DNA of 64,000 bases from Streptomyces sp. WZ.A104 (GTDB lineage Bacteria; Actinomycetota; Actinomycetes; Streptomycetales; Streptomycetaceae). The position numbers were made by a program, and so were the translations under genes. Below, piece by piece: positions 7,482 through 15,873 of the stretch; position 1 is the first letter of the stretch; each line of letters opens with the position of its first letter. The notes under the pieces were generated by a model, which was given only the letters and a program-made list of their open reading frames with translations, did not search any database and was not told where the DNA came from. Location of the stretch: positions 1 to 64,000 of the forward strand of contig NZ_NWVL01000027.1 in assembly GCF_002382885.1 (NCBI RefSeq), read 5' to 3'.

Positions 7482-9295
7482 CGGCCCGCCCGGCCCGCAC
7501 CGGGGCGGCCGGACTCGCGCGAGCAGCGGCGACGGGTGACGGCGGGCCCGCCCCCGCCGGCCCTGCGGTCGAGGTCCGAGACCTCACCTTCCGCTACCCG
7601 GGAGCCCAGCGCGACAGCCTCACCGGAGTCGGCCTCACCATCGGACGCGGTGACTTCACTGCCGTCGTCGGCGGGAACGGCTCGGGCAAGACGACTCTGT
7701 GCAAAACCTTCAACGGCCTCATCCCGCACTTCTGGTCCGGTACGTACAGTGGCGAGGTCCGGGTGTTCGGTCAGGACACCACCACCACGGGGGTCGCCGC
7801 CCTGAGCCACCGGGTCGGGTACGTCTACCAGGACTTCGGCAACCAGCTCGTGAGGCCGACCGTCCATGACGAGGTCTCCTTCGGACCCGTCAACTTCGGC
7901 CTGGCCGACTGGCGCGAACGCTCCGAGGAGGCACTCGACCTGCTGGGGATCGACGCCCTCCGCGACCGCTACACCTGGCAGCTCTCCGGAGGCCAGCAGC
8001 ACCTGGTGGCGCTGGCCGGCGTCCTTGCGATGCGGCCGGACCTCGTGGTGGTCGACGAGCCGGTGGCGGAGCTGGATCCGGCGCGCGCCGAGGAGATCTA
8101 CCGCCGGCTCACCGACATCAACCGGCGGCTGGGTACGACGGTGGTCGTGATCGAGCACCACGCCGAATTCATCGCCCGGTACTGCAAGAGCGTGCTGCTC
8201 ATGGCCGATGGCGCTCCCGTGTGGCATCTGCCGGTCGAGGAGGCCATGGCCCGCTCCGGCGAGCTGGCCGCCCACGGCATCCCGGCCCCTCAGGTGGTGC
8301 GTCTCGCCCGCGCCGTCGAACCCGAGGGCAAGGTGCCGCTGACCGTGGAACAGACCGTCCGCTGGCTTGACGGGCGCGGCCTGCGCCCCGCCCCCGGGCC
8401 CGGGACCCCCGAACCGGCCGCAGGTGAACCGGCCACTGGCCCGAACGCACCGGCTCCGCAACCCGGGCCCGTCGTGGCTTCGCTGCGCGGAGTGCGGCAC
8501 GGTTACCGCGATGTGCACGGCGGGCTGACCCCCGTGCTACGGGATGTGGAACTGGAACTGCGAGAGGGCGAGCGCATCGCCCTCGTCGGCGGCAACGGCG
8601 CCGGCAAGTCCACCTTGCTGCGCCTGCTCACCGGGCTCAAGGTGCCCCGGTCCGGCACCGTGGAGGTCACCGGCACCGACACCCGCACGGCCAGGCCCGC
8701 CCAGCTCGCCGAGCGAGTCTCGTACCTCTACCAGCGCCCGGAGCAGATGTTCCTCGCCGACAGCGTGCGGGCGGACATCGCGATGTTTCCGAAGGGCCGC
8801 GGCCGGCCGGACACCGACGAACTGGTGGACCACATCCTGGAACGGGTCCGGCTCACCCCGCTCGCCGACCGGGACGGACGAACACTCTCCGGAGGCCAGC
8901 AGCGCCGCGCCACCCTCGGCATCGGCCTGGCCATGGCCCCCGCGCTGCTGCTCCTGGACGAGCCGACCTCCAGCCTCGACGTGGCAACCCGGGACGATGT
9001 GATCGCGATGCTGGAGGAACTGGCGGACCGTATCCGCTGCGTGGTCGTCGCCACCCACGACATGCATCTGGTGGCCGAGTGGGCGACACGGGTGATCGCC
9101 CTCGGTGACGGCCGGGTACTCAGCGACTCGGGCCCGGCGGAGTTCTTCGCCGACGTGGAGCTGCTGGAGCGCGTACACGTCGTACCACCGCAGATCACCG
9201 TGCTGGGCACCGCGCTGGGACTGGTGCCACCACCGCTGACGGTGGACGAGTGCGTCGGGCGGCTGCCCGTCGCCGCGAAGGAGGCCGGAGCATGA
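7478..9295 (+). CDS. ECF transporter fused ATPase (EcfA-EcfA')
   Basis: 605 residues with two complete ABC domains. NBD1: Walker A GGNGSGKTT, signature LSGGQQH, Walker B LVVVDEPVAELD, switch His in VIEHH. NBD2: GGNGAGKST, LSGGQQRR, LLLLDEPTSSLD, VVATHDMH. A Pro/Ala-rich linker of about 40 residues joins them. In group II ECF systems the two ATPases are usually separate; here they are one chain and both sites look catalytic. The gene overlaps the S-component stop by ATGA at 7478 and its own stop overlaps the EcfT start, so the three are translationally coupled. Confidence 0.93.
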   Translation: MTARPARTGAAGLARAAATGDGGPAPAGPAVEVRDLTFRYPGAQRDSLTGVGLTIGRGDFTAVVGGNGSGKTTLCKTFNGLIPHFWSGTYSGEVRVFGQDTTTTGVAALSHRVGYVYQDFGNQLVRPTVHDEVSFGPVNFGLADWRERSEEALDLLGIDALRDRYTWQLSGGQQHLVALAGVLAMRPDLVVVDEPVAELDPARAEEIYRRLTDINRRLGTTVVVIEHHAEFIARYCKSVLLMADGAPVWHLPVEEAMARSGELAAHGIPAPQVVRLARAVEPEGKVPLTVEQTVRWLDGRGLRPAPGPGTPEPAAGEPATGPNAPAPQPGPVVASLRGVRHGYRDVHGGLTPVLRDVELELREGERIALVGGNGAGKSTLLRLLTGLKVPRSGTVEVTGTDTRTARPAQLAERVSYLYQRPEQMFLADSVRADIAMFPKGRGRPDTDELVDHILERVRLTPLADRDGRTLSGGQQRRATLGIGLAMAPALLLLDEPTSSLDVATRDDVIAMLEELADRIRCVVVATHDMHLVAEWATRVIALGDGRVLSDSGPAEFFADVELLERVHVVPPQITVLGTALGLVPPPLTVDECVGRLPVAAKEAGA

Positions 9296-10122
9296 AGAGG
9301 ACCGAACGCGACACCCTGAGCGTCGAATGGGTCAAGCTGGAACTGCTGCGCACCGCGTACGCCACCCGCGGCGGCCCGCTCACCCGGCTGGACCCGCGGA
9401 TCGTGCTCTTCTGGTACGTACTGGTGGCCCTGAGCCCGTGGTTCACCCACAACCTGACCATTCTGGCCATTCTGTTCACGCTGGCCGCGGCAGCCGTGGT
9501 GACCTGCCGGGTGGGTCCTCTCGTCGTCGGCCTGTTCGTCTTCGGCCTGGTCACCGAGACGGGCTATCTGGTCGCCGCTGCCTGGTTCTTCGACGGCGAC
9601 CTCACCACCGTGCTGTCCCTGGGCGAACTCACCCTGAAACTAGGCACCGTGAGCATGGCCAGCATGGCGGCGTTCGTGTCACTGGATCCGGAGAAACTCT
9701 CCGATGCCCTGCTGAGCCTGCGGGCACCGGCTCTGGTCAGTTTCGGCGTGTCCTATGGATACCGGATGCTGCCGATCCTGGTGGACGAGTTCCAGACGGT
9801 GATCGACGGCTACCGCCTGCGGTCCGCTCCGCCGGTCTCCCGCGGGCTGTTGGGGTGGCGGGTCCTGATGCGCGCGGCGAAGATCACTGTGTACGCGTTC
9901 TATCCCATGATGCTCAACACCGCCAAACGCACCCGTACGACGGTGGAGGCGCTGGAGACCCGTGGTTTCACCTACGCCATGGTCCACGCCGATGGACGTC
10001 GCATCCGGCTGGCCCACCTGAGGATCCGCCCGCGCGACATCACCGCACTGGCGGTCACGGCGGCACTGATCGTCGCCGCCTATGCCGTCGGGGCACAGTT
10101 CCCCCACTTCGCGATGAGCTGA
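9292..10122 (+). CDS. ecfT: ECF transporter transmembrane coupling protein EcfT
   Basis: 276 residues: a soluble N terminus, membrane segments (for example IVLFWYVLVALSPWF and LTILAILFTLAAAAVV), then the cytoplasmic coupling helices carrying the paired arginine motifs of EcfT, seen as IDGYRLRSAP and ALETRGFTY, and a final membrane helix. It links the two ATPase domains to the S component. Starts at ATG 9292, overlapping the ATPase stop by ATGA. Being last in the operon with no other S gene nearby, it probably forms a dedicated transporter. Confidence 0.9.
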   Translation: MKRTERDTLSVEWVKLELLRTAYATRGGPLTRLDPRIVLFWYVLVALSPWFTHNLTILAILFTLAAAAVVTCRVGPLVVGLFVFGLVTETGYLVAAAWFFDGDLTTVLSLGELTLKLGTVSMASMAAFVSLDPEKLSDALLSLRAPALVSFGVSYGYRMLPILVDEFQTVIDGYRLRSAPPVSRGLLGWRVLMRAAKITVYAFYPMMLNTAKRTRTTVEALETRGFTYAMVHADGRRIRLAHLRIRPRDITALAVTAALIVAAYAVGAQFPHFAMS

Positions 10123-10123
10123 T

Positions 10124-10566
10124 CCAGACGAGGGACATCCGGCCGCCGAGATCGAGCTGGACCGGCGGGTGATCGCGCGGGAAGAACTGGTCGAGGCCCT
10201 GGCAGCCTGGGCTGCCGAGACCACCGCCGGGACCGAGGCCGAGGAGGAAGCGGTGCTGTCGCTCGCGCCGGTGCCGGGCGTGACGGTGCCGCCCTGGCGG
10301 ACAGGGCCTCCGGTGACGGTTCTGGCGCCGGACCATCAGCGCCTTCTGGGCGTGCTGGAACAGGAGCGATCCGCGGGTCACGGACCGCTTCGGGCCAACG
10401 CGATCGAGGTGGAGCCGGGCCTGACGCGACACCGGCGAAGGCCGAGGGGCTGCGGTCGAAAGCCCGGCGCCTGGCGGAGCGCGGCTGGCTCCTCCTGGAG
10501 GCGTCAGGGGCGTTCAGTGCCGTTGGGCGGACCGTGACCGTCCCGGACGCCGGCACATCCGCGTGA
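10124..10566 (+). pseudogene. Frameshifted remnant of an unidentified gene
   Basis: Immediately after ecfT an open frame without a start reads AAEIELDRRVIAREELVEAL, then VTVLAPDHQRLLGVLEQERS, and near 10430 the sense continues in another frame as AEGLRSKARRLAERGWLLL, ending at the TGA of 10564-10566. The second part looks like the winged-helix C-terminal tail found on some Streptomyces mobile-element-associated proteins. The family is not certain. It indicates that the HAD-ECF cassette borders a decayed, possibly mobile region. Confidence 0.55.
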
Positions 10567-10582
10567 CCATCGACCACCGGCC

Positions 10583-11383
10583 CTAGTGGATCTCCGTCAC
10601 CACCACATCCAGCGACCACGGCCGCCCGGCCCGGGCAGGCTCCTGGGCCTCCACCACGTAACCGAGGTCCCGCAAAGCCTCCACCAGCTGCGCCGGACCC
10701 TTCGGCCGGGCCCCCGCCAGCAGCAGATCCCGTACCAGCCGCCCCTTCGTCGCCTTGTTGAAGTGGCTCACCACGGACCGCTTCTCGACGCCGTCCACCA
10801 CCTGGGACTGGAGCACCCGCACACTCGCCGTGCGCGCGGCCACCTCACCCTTCGGCTTCCAGGCGGAGGCGTACGCCGAGGACCGCAGGTCCAGGACGAG
10901 CCCGCCCCCGGCGGCCTCGGGCATGACGGCTGCCATGGGCGTACGCCAGTACGCGCCGAGCGCTCCGAGGCCGGGCAGCTTCACGCCCCCCGAGCAGCGG
11001 TACGGCGGAATCCGGTCGCCGATCCGGACCGCGCCCCACAGCCCGGAGAAGACCAGCAGCGACGTCGACGCGAGCCGCCGGGCGCCCGCGTCCAGAGACG
11101 CCAGATCCAGCGCGTCGTACAGCACACCGGTGTACAGCTCTCCGGCAGGACGGGTCCCGGCGGTCCGCAACTCGGCGTTCTTCGCGACCTCGCCCCGCAG
11201 CCCCACACTGAGCCCGAGCACCTCGCGCGCCTTCTCCTCGTCCGCCTGGCACAGCTCGACCAGCTCGTCCAGCACCGCCGCCCGGGCCGGGGCGAGCCCC
11301 GGAAGCGACAGCGACTCCGGCTTCAGGGACGCCCCCCGCCCCGAGGCGGCCTTTCCTTCGGAGGGCGGCAACAGCACGAGCAC
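10583..11383 (-). CDS. yaaA: Peroxide stress protein YaaA (DUF328 family)
   Basis: 266 residues. The family's opening motif is VLVLLPPSEGKA and the conserved central part includes YTGVLYDALDL, LVFSGLWGAVRIGDRIPPYR and the C-terminal SHFNKATKGRLVRDLL. E. coli YaaA lowers free intracellular iron during peroxide stress; DNA binding has been reported. GTG 11383 is used because AAGGAG lies 7 nt upstream. A single gene, divergent from the RNB ribonuclease. The haem-iron locus 20 kb away may be a physiological partner, but nothing in the sequence links them. Confidence 0.93.
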   Translation of the reverse strand: MLVLLPPSEGKAASGRGASLKPESLSLPGLAPARAAVLDELVELCQADEEKAREVLGLSVGLRGEVAKNAELRTAGTRPAGELYTGVLYDALDLASLDAGARRLASTSLLVFSGLWGAVRIGDRIPPYRCSGGVKLPGLGALGAYWRTPMAAVMPEAAGGGLVLDLRSSAYASAWKPKGEVAARTASVRVLQSQVVDGVEKRSVVSHFNKATKGRLVRDLLLAGARPKGPAQLVEALRDLGYVVEAQEPARAGRPWSLDVVVTEIH

Positions 11384-11605
11384 GGCGGTTCTCCTTCGTA
11401 CGTACGGCGCAAGCGCGGGCCCGGTCCGCGTGCGGGCGCTCCGGGTCCCCGGCAAGGGTACGGGGACGGGCCGGCCCTGCCCGTACGCGCGGGACGGCGG
11501 CGCACAGCCGGGCCGCCACGTCCGGCTCGCGGCGGTGCTCCCCACGCTCGGGCCACGGCGCACCGCCCGGATGCCGCCCGCCCCCTCCCGGCCTACGCTC
11601 GGTCC

Positions 11606-13048
11606 ATGCCCCGCCGCCACCTGCGTATGACCGGCGCAGCCGACTGCTCGCTCGGGGCCGCCCTGCGGGCGCTGCGCACCGAGCCCGATCTGCCCGGCGC
11701 CTTCCCGCCCGAGGTGCTCGCGGAGGCGGAGGCGGCGGCGAGAGCCCCGGACCGGGGGGCCCGCGAGGACGCCACGGACCTGCCGTTCCTCACCATCGAC
11801 CCGCCCGCCTCCACGGACCTCGACCAGGCGATGCACCTGGAGCGCCGCAGGGACGGCTACCGCGTGCACTACGCCATCGCGGACGTCGCCGCCTTCGTAC
11901 GGCCGGGCGGCGCGCTCGACGCCGAGGCCCACCGCAGGGTCACCACGCTCTACTTTCCCGACGACCGGCTACCGCTCCATCCCGCCGTCCTCTCCGAGGG
12001 AGCCGCCAGCCTTCTCCCCGGCGAGGTGCGCCCGGCCGCCCTGTGGCGGATCGACCTCGACAGCGATGGGCGGGCCGTCGCCACCGACGTACGCCGGGCC
12101 CTGGTCCGCAGCCGGGCGAAGCTCGACTACGCGGGCGTGCAGCGACAGATCGACGCGGGCACCGCGGAGGAGCCCCTCGCCCTGCTCCGCGACATCGGCC
12201 GACTGCGTGAGGAACAGGAGCTGGCGCGCGGCGGCATCTCGCTCAACGTCCCCGAACAGGAGATCGTCGAGCACGAGGGCTCCTACGGCCTCGCCTACCG
12301 CGCCACGCTCCCCGCCGAGGCCTGGAACGCACAGATCTCGCTGCTCACCGGCATGGCCGCCGCCCGGCTGATGGCCGACGCGGGCACCGGAATCCTGCGC
12401 ACCCTCCCGGTCGCCCCCGACGGGGCCGTCGCCCGGCTGCGGCGCTCCGCCCGCGCCCTGCGCGTCGACTGGCCGCACCACGTCCCGTACGCCGAGGTCG
12501 TCCGCTCCCTCGACCCGAGCAAGGCCAACGACGCGGCGTTCCTCCAGGAGTGCACCACCCTGCTGCGCGGGGCCGGGTACACGGCCTTCGACGACGACGA
12601 CCTCCCCGACCCCGCCGTGCACGCCGCCGTAGCCGACCTCTACACGCACTGCACCGCGCCGCTGCGCCGCCTTGTCGACCGGTACGCCTCCGAACTCTGC
12701 CTCGCCGCGACCGCCGGGAAGGAGGCCCCGGACTGGGCACGGGAGGCGCTACCCGCCCTCCCGAAGGAGATGGCCGAGGGCACGCGCCGCGCCAACACCG
12801 TGGAGCGCGCCAGCGTGGACCTGGTCGAGGCGGCGCTGCTGGAGCGGCACGTGGGCGAGGTCTTCGACGCGTACGTCGTCGACGTCCAGGACCGCGATCC
12901 GTCCGTCGGCACCGTTCACCTCCGGGACCCGGCGGTCGTCGGCCGGGTCGAGGGCGGCACGGCCCCGCTCCCGCTGGGGGAACGGCTGCGGGTCCGGCTC
13001 ACGCGGGCAGGCCCGGGGTCGGGGTCGGTGCTGTTCGCTCCGGCGTGA
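11606..13048 (+). CDS. RNB-domain (RNase II/R-type) ribonuclease, actinobacterial short form
   Basis: 480 residues, with the RNB catalytic domain from about residue 58 and little else: no obvious N-terminal cold-shock domains, and a short C-terminal OB-like stretch. The active-site motif is TIDPPASTDLDQAM, giving Asp65, Asp71 and Asp73 while the fourth canonical Asp is Gln74. GTDR-like later motifs are replaced by HCTAPLRRLVDRY, the normal RNB C-terminal motif. Probably a 3'-5' exoribonuclease of altered activity; the D-to-Q change appears to be usual in this actinobacterial group. The last 50 bp overlap the convergent gene at 12999. Confidence 0.88.
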   Translation: MPRRHLRMTGAADCSLGAALRALRTEPDLPGAFPPEVLAEAEAAARAPDRGAREDATDLPFLTIDPPASTDLDQAMHLERRRDGYRVHYAIADVAAFVRPGGALDAEAHRRVTTLYFPDDRLPLHPAVLSEGAASLLPGEVRPAALWRIDLDSDGRAVATDVRRALVRSRAKLDYAGVQRQIDAGTAEEPLALLRDIGRLREEQELARGGISLNVPEQEIVEHEGSYGLAYRATLPAEAWNAQISLLTGMAAARLMADAGTGILRTLPVAPDGAVARLRRSARALRVDWPHHVPYAEVVRSLDPSKANDAAFLQECTTLLRGAGYTAFDDDDLPDPAVHAAVADLYTHCTAPLRRLVDRYASELCLAATAGKEAPDWAREALPALPKEMAEGTRRANTVERASVDLVEAALLERHVGEVFDAYVVDVQDRDPSVGTVHLRDPAVVGRVEGGTAPLPLGERLRVRLTRAGPGSGSVLFAPA

Positions 13049-13892
13049 GCGAGGGCGTCACGAGAGCCGCGACGGCCGCCCGGGGATCGTCCGCGTTGAA
13101 TCGGAGCGTACGGGCGCTCCCGCGCCGGCCGAGCGGCCGCACGAACTCCACCGGCTCCGTCAGCTCCACGGTCACCGTCGTCCGGCTCCCCACCGCCAGA
13201 TCGAGCGTCCCGTCCTCGTCCACCCGGACCAGCCCCCCGCCCGGGAAGCGCCGCTCCACCCGGGCGGCGGCGATGACGGCGGCGGGCACCCGGAGGTCGA
13301 ACAGGGCGCCGTAGCGCAGCCGCAGCGAACCGTCCGCCTCCACCACGTGCGGCCGGGTCACGGACGCCGCGTGCATCGCGAGGACCAGGAGGACGCCGTA
13401 CACATCCACGACGAGCAGGATCGCGTGGACCAGCGGCCAGGGGATCACCAGGGCCAGCACCACCGTCTCCAGGACGGAGACGAACGCGAGGGTGTACATC
13501 ACCCCGGTCTGCGGCTCGGTGTACGGGACGGGCAGCGCTCCCTCCGGAATCCGGTGCCGACGACGTACGACCCACAGCCCGAGGCTGTGCAGGGCCCTGA
13601 ACTCGTGCGTCACGAGCCGCCGCAACGCCACCGGCACCAGAGTGCCCACCGCCGACCGCAGGGCCGCCGGCCGCCCGGTGCCGTCCCGTCGGCGGGACGC
13701 CGCGTACAGCCGCCACAGCACCGAGGCCTCCAGGACGAGCACGGCCACCACCAGGGCCCCGGCCCCCAGCAGGACCGGGTCGGGTATCCGCACCCCGGCC
13801 ACCGCACAGACGACCAGCACCAGTTCACCGGGCAGCACCGACCATGCGGCGGCCCTGGCCACCCGCAGCCCCGGCGCCCTCTCGGCGCTCAC
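12999..13892 (-). CDS. Integral membrane protein of unknown function
   Basis: 297 residues. Four hydrophobic segments are visible: ELVLVVCAVAGV, LLGAGALVVAVLVLEASVLW, LAFVSVLETVVLALVIPWPL and AILLVVDVYGVLLVLAM. A soluble C-terminal domain of about 120 residues follows, rich in beta strands and resembling PH-like domains of membrane-bound regulators. It starts with GTG overlapping the MerR stop (GTGA, 13889-13892), so it is cotranscribed with and probably controlled by that regulator. Its 3' end overlaps the ribonuclease gene by 50 bp on the opposite strand. No specific function is recognised. Confidence 0.75.
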   Translation of the reverse strand: MSAERAPGLRVARAAAWSVLPGELVLVVCAVAGVRIPDPVLLGAGALVVAVLVLEASVLWRLYAASRRRDGTGRPAALRSAVGTLVPVALRRLVTHEFRALHSLGLWVVRRRHRIPEGALPVPYTEPQTGVMYTLAFVSVLETVVLALVIPWPLVHAILLVVDVYGVLLVLAMHAASVTRPHVVEADGSLRLRYGALFDLRVPAAVIAAARVERRFPGGGLVRVDEDGTLDLAVGSRTTVTVELTEPVEFVRPLGRRGSARTLRFNADDPRAAVAALVTPSLTPERTAPTPTPGLPA

Positions 13893-14635
13893 GCCTTCCT
13901 CCCCCGTACCCGCTCGGCCAGCGCCACCATCACCCGGCGCACCACCTCGCGCTGCGCGGGCGGGTAGTCGTCGAGCAGCACTCGCCCGAACCCGGTCGGC
14001 GCGGGCTCCCCGTCCGGGATCACCGCCAGCACCTCGTCCGGCACGGCCGCGACCAGCTCGGCCGTCAGGGGCGCGATACGCGGATCGTCCGCCCCGGCCC
14101 CGGCCAGCTCGTCGAGCCGCGTGTACAGGGCGAGTACGCCCGGGTCCTCGGCCAGCGGCCGCAGCGCCGCGAACACCTCGGCCCCGGCCCCACCGCCCGC
14201 CGCGTCCAGCAACGCCAGATGCTCGCGGTCCTTCGCGGCGGCCGGGGACGCGGTGGCGGGTGCGTTCTCCAAGAGCGTGGCGAGGGCGGGGGAGAACGGC
14301 CCGTCCGAGGCGAGCGGCGCCTCCAGGAGCGCGGCCAGGACCTGCCGCCGCTCATGGATCTCCCGCTCCTGCCGCGCCAGATCGGCGTCCAGTTCCCCGA
14401 GCACCTCGGCCAGGTCCCGCCCCGCGTCGTCCGCGAGCACGTCCCCCACCTCGTCCAGGGAGAGCCCGATCTCCGTCAGCCGCCTGATCCTGGCCAGCAG
14501 CACGGCATCACGGACGGTGTACGCGCGATAGCCGTTGGCCTGCCGGGCGGGCTCGGGCAGGAGGCCGATGTGGTGGTAGTGCCGGACGGCCCGGGGGGTG
14601 ACTCCCACGAGCGCGGCGATCTCTCCGATACGCAT
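13889..14635 (-). CDS. MerR-family transcriptional regulator
   Basis: 248 residues. The winged HTH is MRIGEIAALVGVTPRAVRHY followed by the second helix pair RANGYRAYTVRDAVLLARIRRL, then a coiled-coil dimerisation helix and a long C-terminal domain without the Cys pattern of metal sensors, so a small-molecule or TipAL-like effector is more likely. The start ATG 14635 is 6 nt from a TCTACT box, so the transcript may be leaderless. First gene of a two-gene operon with the membrane protein at 12999. Confidence 0.92.
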   Translation of the reverse strand: MRIGEIAALVGVTPRAVRHYHHIGLLPEPARQANGYRAYTVRDAVLLARIRRLTEIGLSLDEVGDVLADDAGRDLAEVLGELDADLARQEREIHERRQVLAALLEAPLASDGPFSPALATLLENAPATASPAAAKDREHLALLDAAGGGAGAEVFAALRPLAEDPGVLALYTRLDELAGAGADDPRIAPLTAELVAAVPDEVLAVIPDGEPAPTGFGRVLLDDYPPAQREVVRRVMVALAERVRGRKA

Positions 14636-14641
14636 GCGGCC

Positions 14642-14672
14642 AGTAGAAACGCTGACGCTGCGACAAGGTCAA
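14642..14672 (-). promoter_or_regulatory. MerR-type promoter with 19-bp spacer
   Basis: On the minus strand TTGACC (14672-14667) and TCTACT (14647-14642) are separated by exactly 19 bp, the overlong spacing that MerR proteins correct by twisting DNA. The spacer contains overlapping GCGTCAGCG-like dyad sequence. The box ends 6 nt before the MerR start codon, consistent with autoregulated leaderless transcription. Confidence 0.65.
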
Positions 14673-14849
14673 GCACCGTGTCCCTGCGGAACCGATCAAA
14701 GGGGAGAGCCGTCGCCCTCACGATCCCGTACGGTCAGCCGCTCGCGAGCCTCCCACTACTCCCCGGGCCTCCCGCTCCCCGAGCCTTTCGTCCTCGACCT
14801 GGAGGGACCTCGGCTGAGGGACGTCGGCAGGGCTCCCCGTACGGCCCGG

Positions 14850-14855
14850 TAGGAT
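14850..14855 (+). promoter_or_regulatory. -10 box of rnpB
   Basis: TAGGAT ends 10 nt before the predicted 5' end of RNase P RNA, the correct distance for a vegetative sigma factor -10 element. A good -35 is not obvious. Confidence 0.5.
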
Positions 14856-14865
14856 GGCGGTCACG

Positions 14866-15280
14866 GCAGACGAGTCGTGCGGACGGCCGCGTGGGGATCC
14901 CCGGATCCTCCCGAGGAACGTCCGGGCTCCAGAGAGCAGGGTGGTGGCTAACGGCCACCCGGGGTGACCCGCGGGACAGTGCCACAGAGAACAGACCGCC
15001 CGGGACTTCGGTCGCGGGTAAGGGTGAAACGGTGGTGTAAGAGACCACCAGCGCCTGAGGTGACTCAGGCGGCTAGGTAAACCCCACCCGGAGCAAGGTC
15101 AAGATGGGGTCGTGCCGGAAACGGGACGGCCCTGCGTGAACGCCCGAGGGCTGCTCGCCCGAGTTCACGGGTAGACCGCACGAGGCCGGCAGCAATGCCG
15201 GTCCTAGATGGATGGCCGTCTCCCCGGCCGCCGCGAGGCGACCGGGAGACAGAACCCGGCGTACAGCACGACTCGTCTGC
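14866..15280 (+). ncRNA. rnpB: RNase P RNA, bacterial class A
   Basis: About 415 nt. The ends GCAGACGAGTCGTG (14866-14879) and CACGACTCGTCTGC (15267-15280) pair over 14 bp as helix P1. Conserved elements appear in order: GAGGAACGTCCGGGCTCC (CR-I region), ACAGTGCCACAGAGAACAGA, GGGTAAGGGTGAAACGG, AGAGACCACCAG, CCCGGAGCAAGGTCAAGA and, near the 3' end, GGCAGCAATGCCGG and CAGAACCCGGCGTACAG (CR-V). This is the catalytic RNA that matures tRNA 5' ends with RnpA. It is the strongest RNA gene in the window. Confidence 0.97.
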
Positions 15281-15313
15281 CGCCCCTCCGACAAGGGCCT
15301 TCGGCAAGGTGTC

Positions 15314-15718
15314 TCACCTGGTCGGAGGCTCTTCCGTCGTCGTCGGCCCGGTCGGCCAGCGGTCCGTCAGTTCCTCCGCGTACACCTGTGAGAGCGGCTG
15401 CGGGCCCACGTACTGCTGGCAGTTGCACTGCCCGGCCTCGTAGTGAAGCGGCTTCTTCTTCTCGTCCCAGGCCGTCGGTACCTCGACCCGCTCATGGCAC
15501 AGGCCCCGCTTGTCGTGCTTGGCGAGGTGGTGGGTGCAGCCGCACACCGGCTCCGGAGGCTTGTGCGCGGCCTCGATCGCGAGCTGCCTCTGCGTCGTCG
15601 CCTTCAGCAGTGCCAGCTTCCGTTTGTGCCGCTTGCGCAGGGCCTTGCGGACGGTGTCCTGGGTCCAGGCGAAGCCGCCGACCCAGAAGAAGATGAGAAT
15701 CCACCAGAACCAGCTCAT
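15314..15718 (-). CDS. Small membrane-anchored Cys/His-rich protein, unknown function
   Basis: 134 residues from ATG 15718, preceded by GGGGGGAAA. A Trp/Phe-rich membrane helix (MSWFWWILIFFWVGGFAW) is followed by a very basic segment (RKALRKRHKRKLALLK) and a cytoplasmic domain with a dense set of possible metal ligands: VCGCTHHLAKH, GLCHE and GQCNCQQY. Five Cys and several His in about 55 residues suggest a zinc or other metal site. Similar short proteins appear common in Streptomyces, but no function is known. It ends 34 bp from rnpB on the opposite strand. Confidence 0.75.
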   Translation of the reverse strand: MSWFWWILIFFWVGGFAWTQDTVRKALRKRHKRKLALLKATTQRQLAIEAAHKPPEPVCGCTHHLAKHDKRGLCHERVEVPTAWDEKKKPLHYEAGQCNCQQYVGPQPLSQVYAEELTDRWPTGPTTTEEPPTR

Positions 15719-15873
15719 CGCGATTTCCCCCCTGTGCTTCCCGGCGTGGTCCCCGGCCCTCTCGCCGCACCGGTATTTCACCTGCGCGCCGACCCCTTCG
15801 TGTGGTCGGCTGTCCGCGGCCATTGTTCCCCAACCGTCCGGGCGGGGACTCAAGGGGCCCGGAACAGGGAGTG

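Noticed and set aside
13844..15040. 398-codon plus-strand frame across the MerR gene and into rnpB
   Set aside because: It is antisense to the MerR gene and overlaps the RNase P RNA; the translation has no domain.
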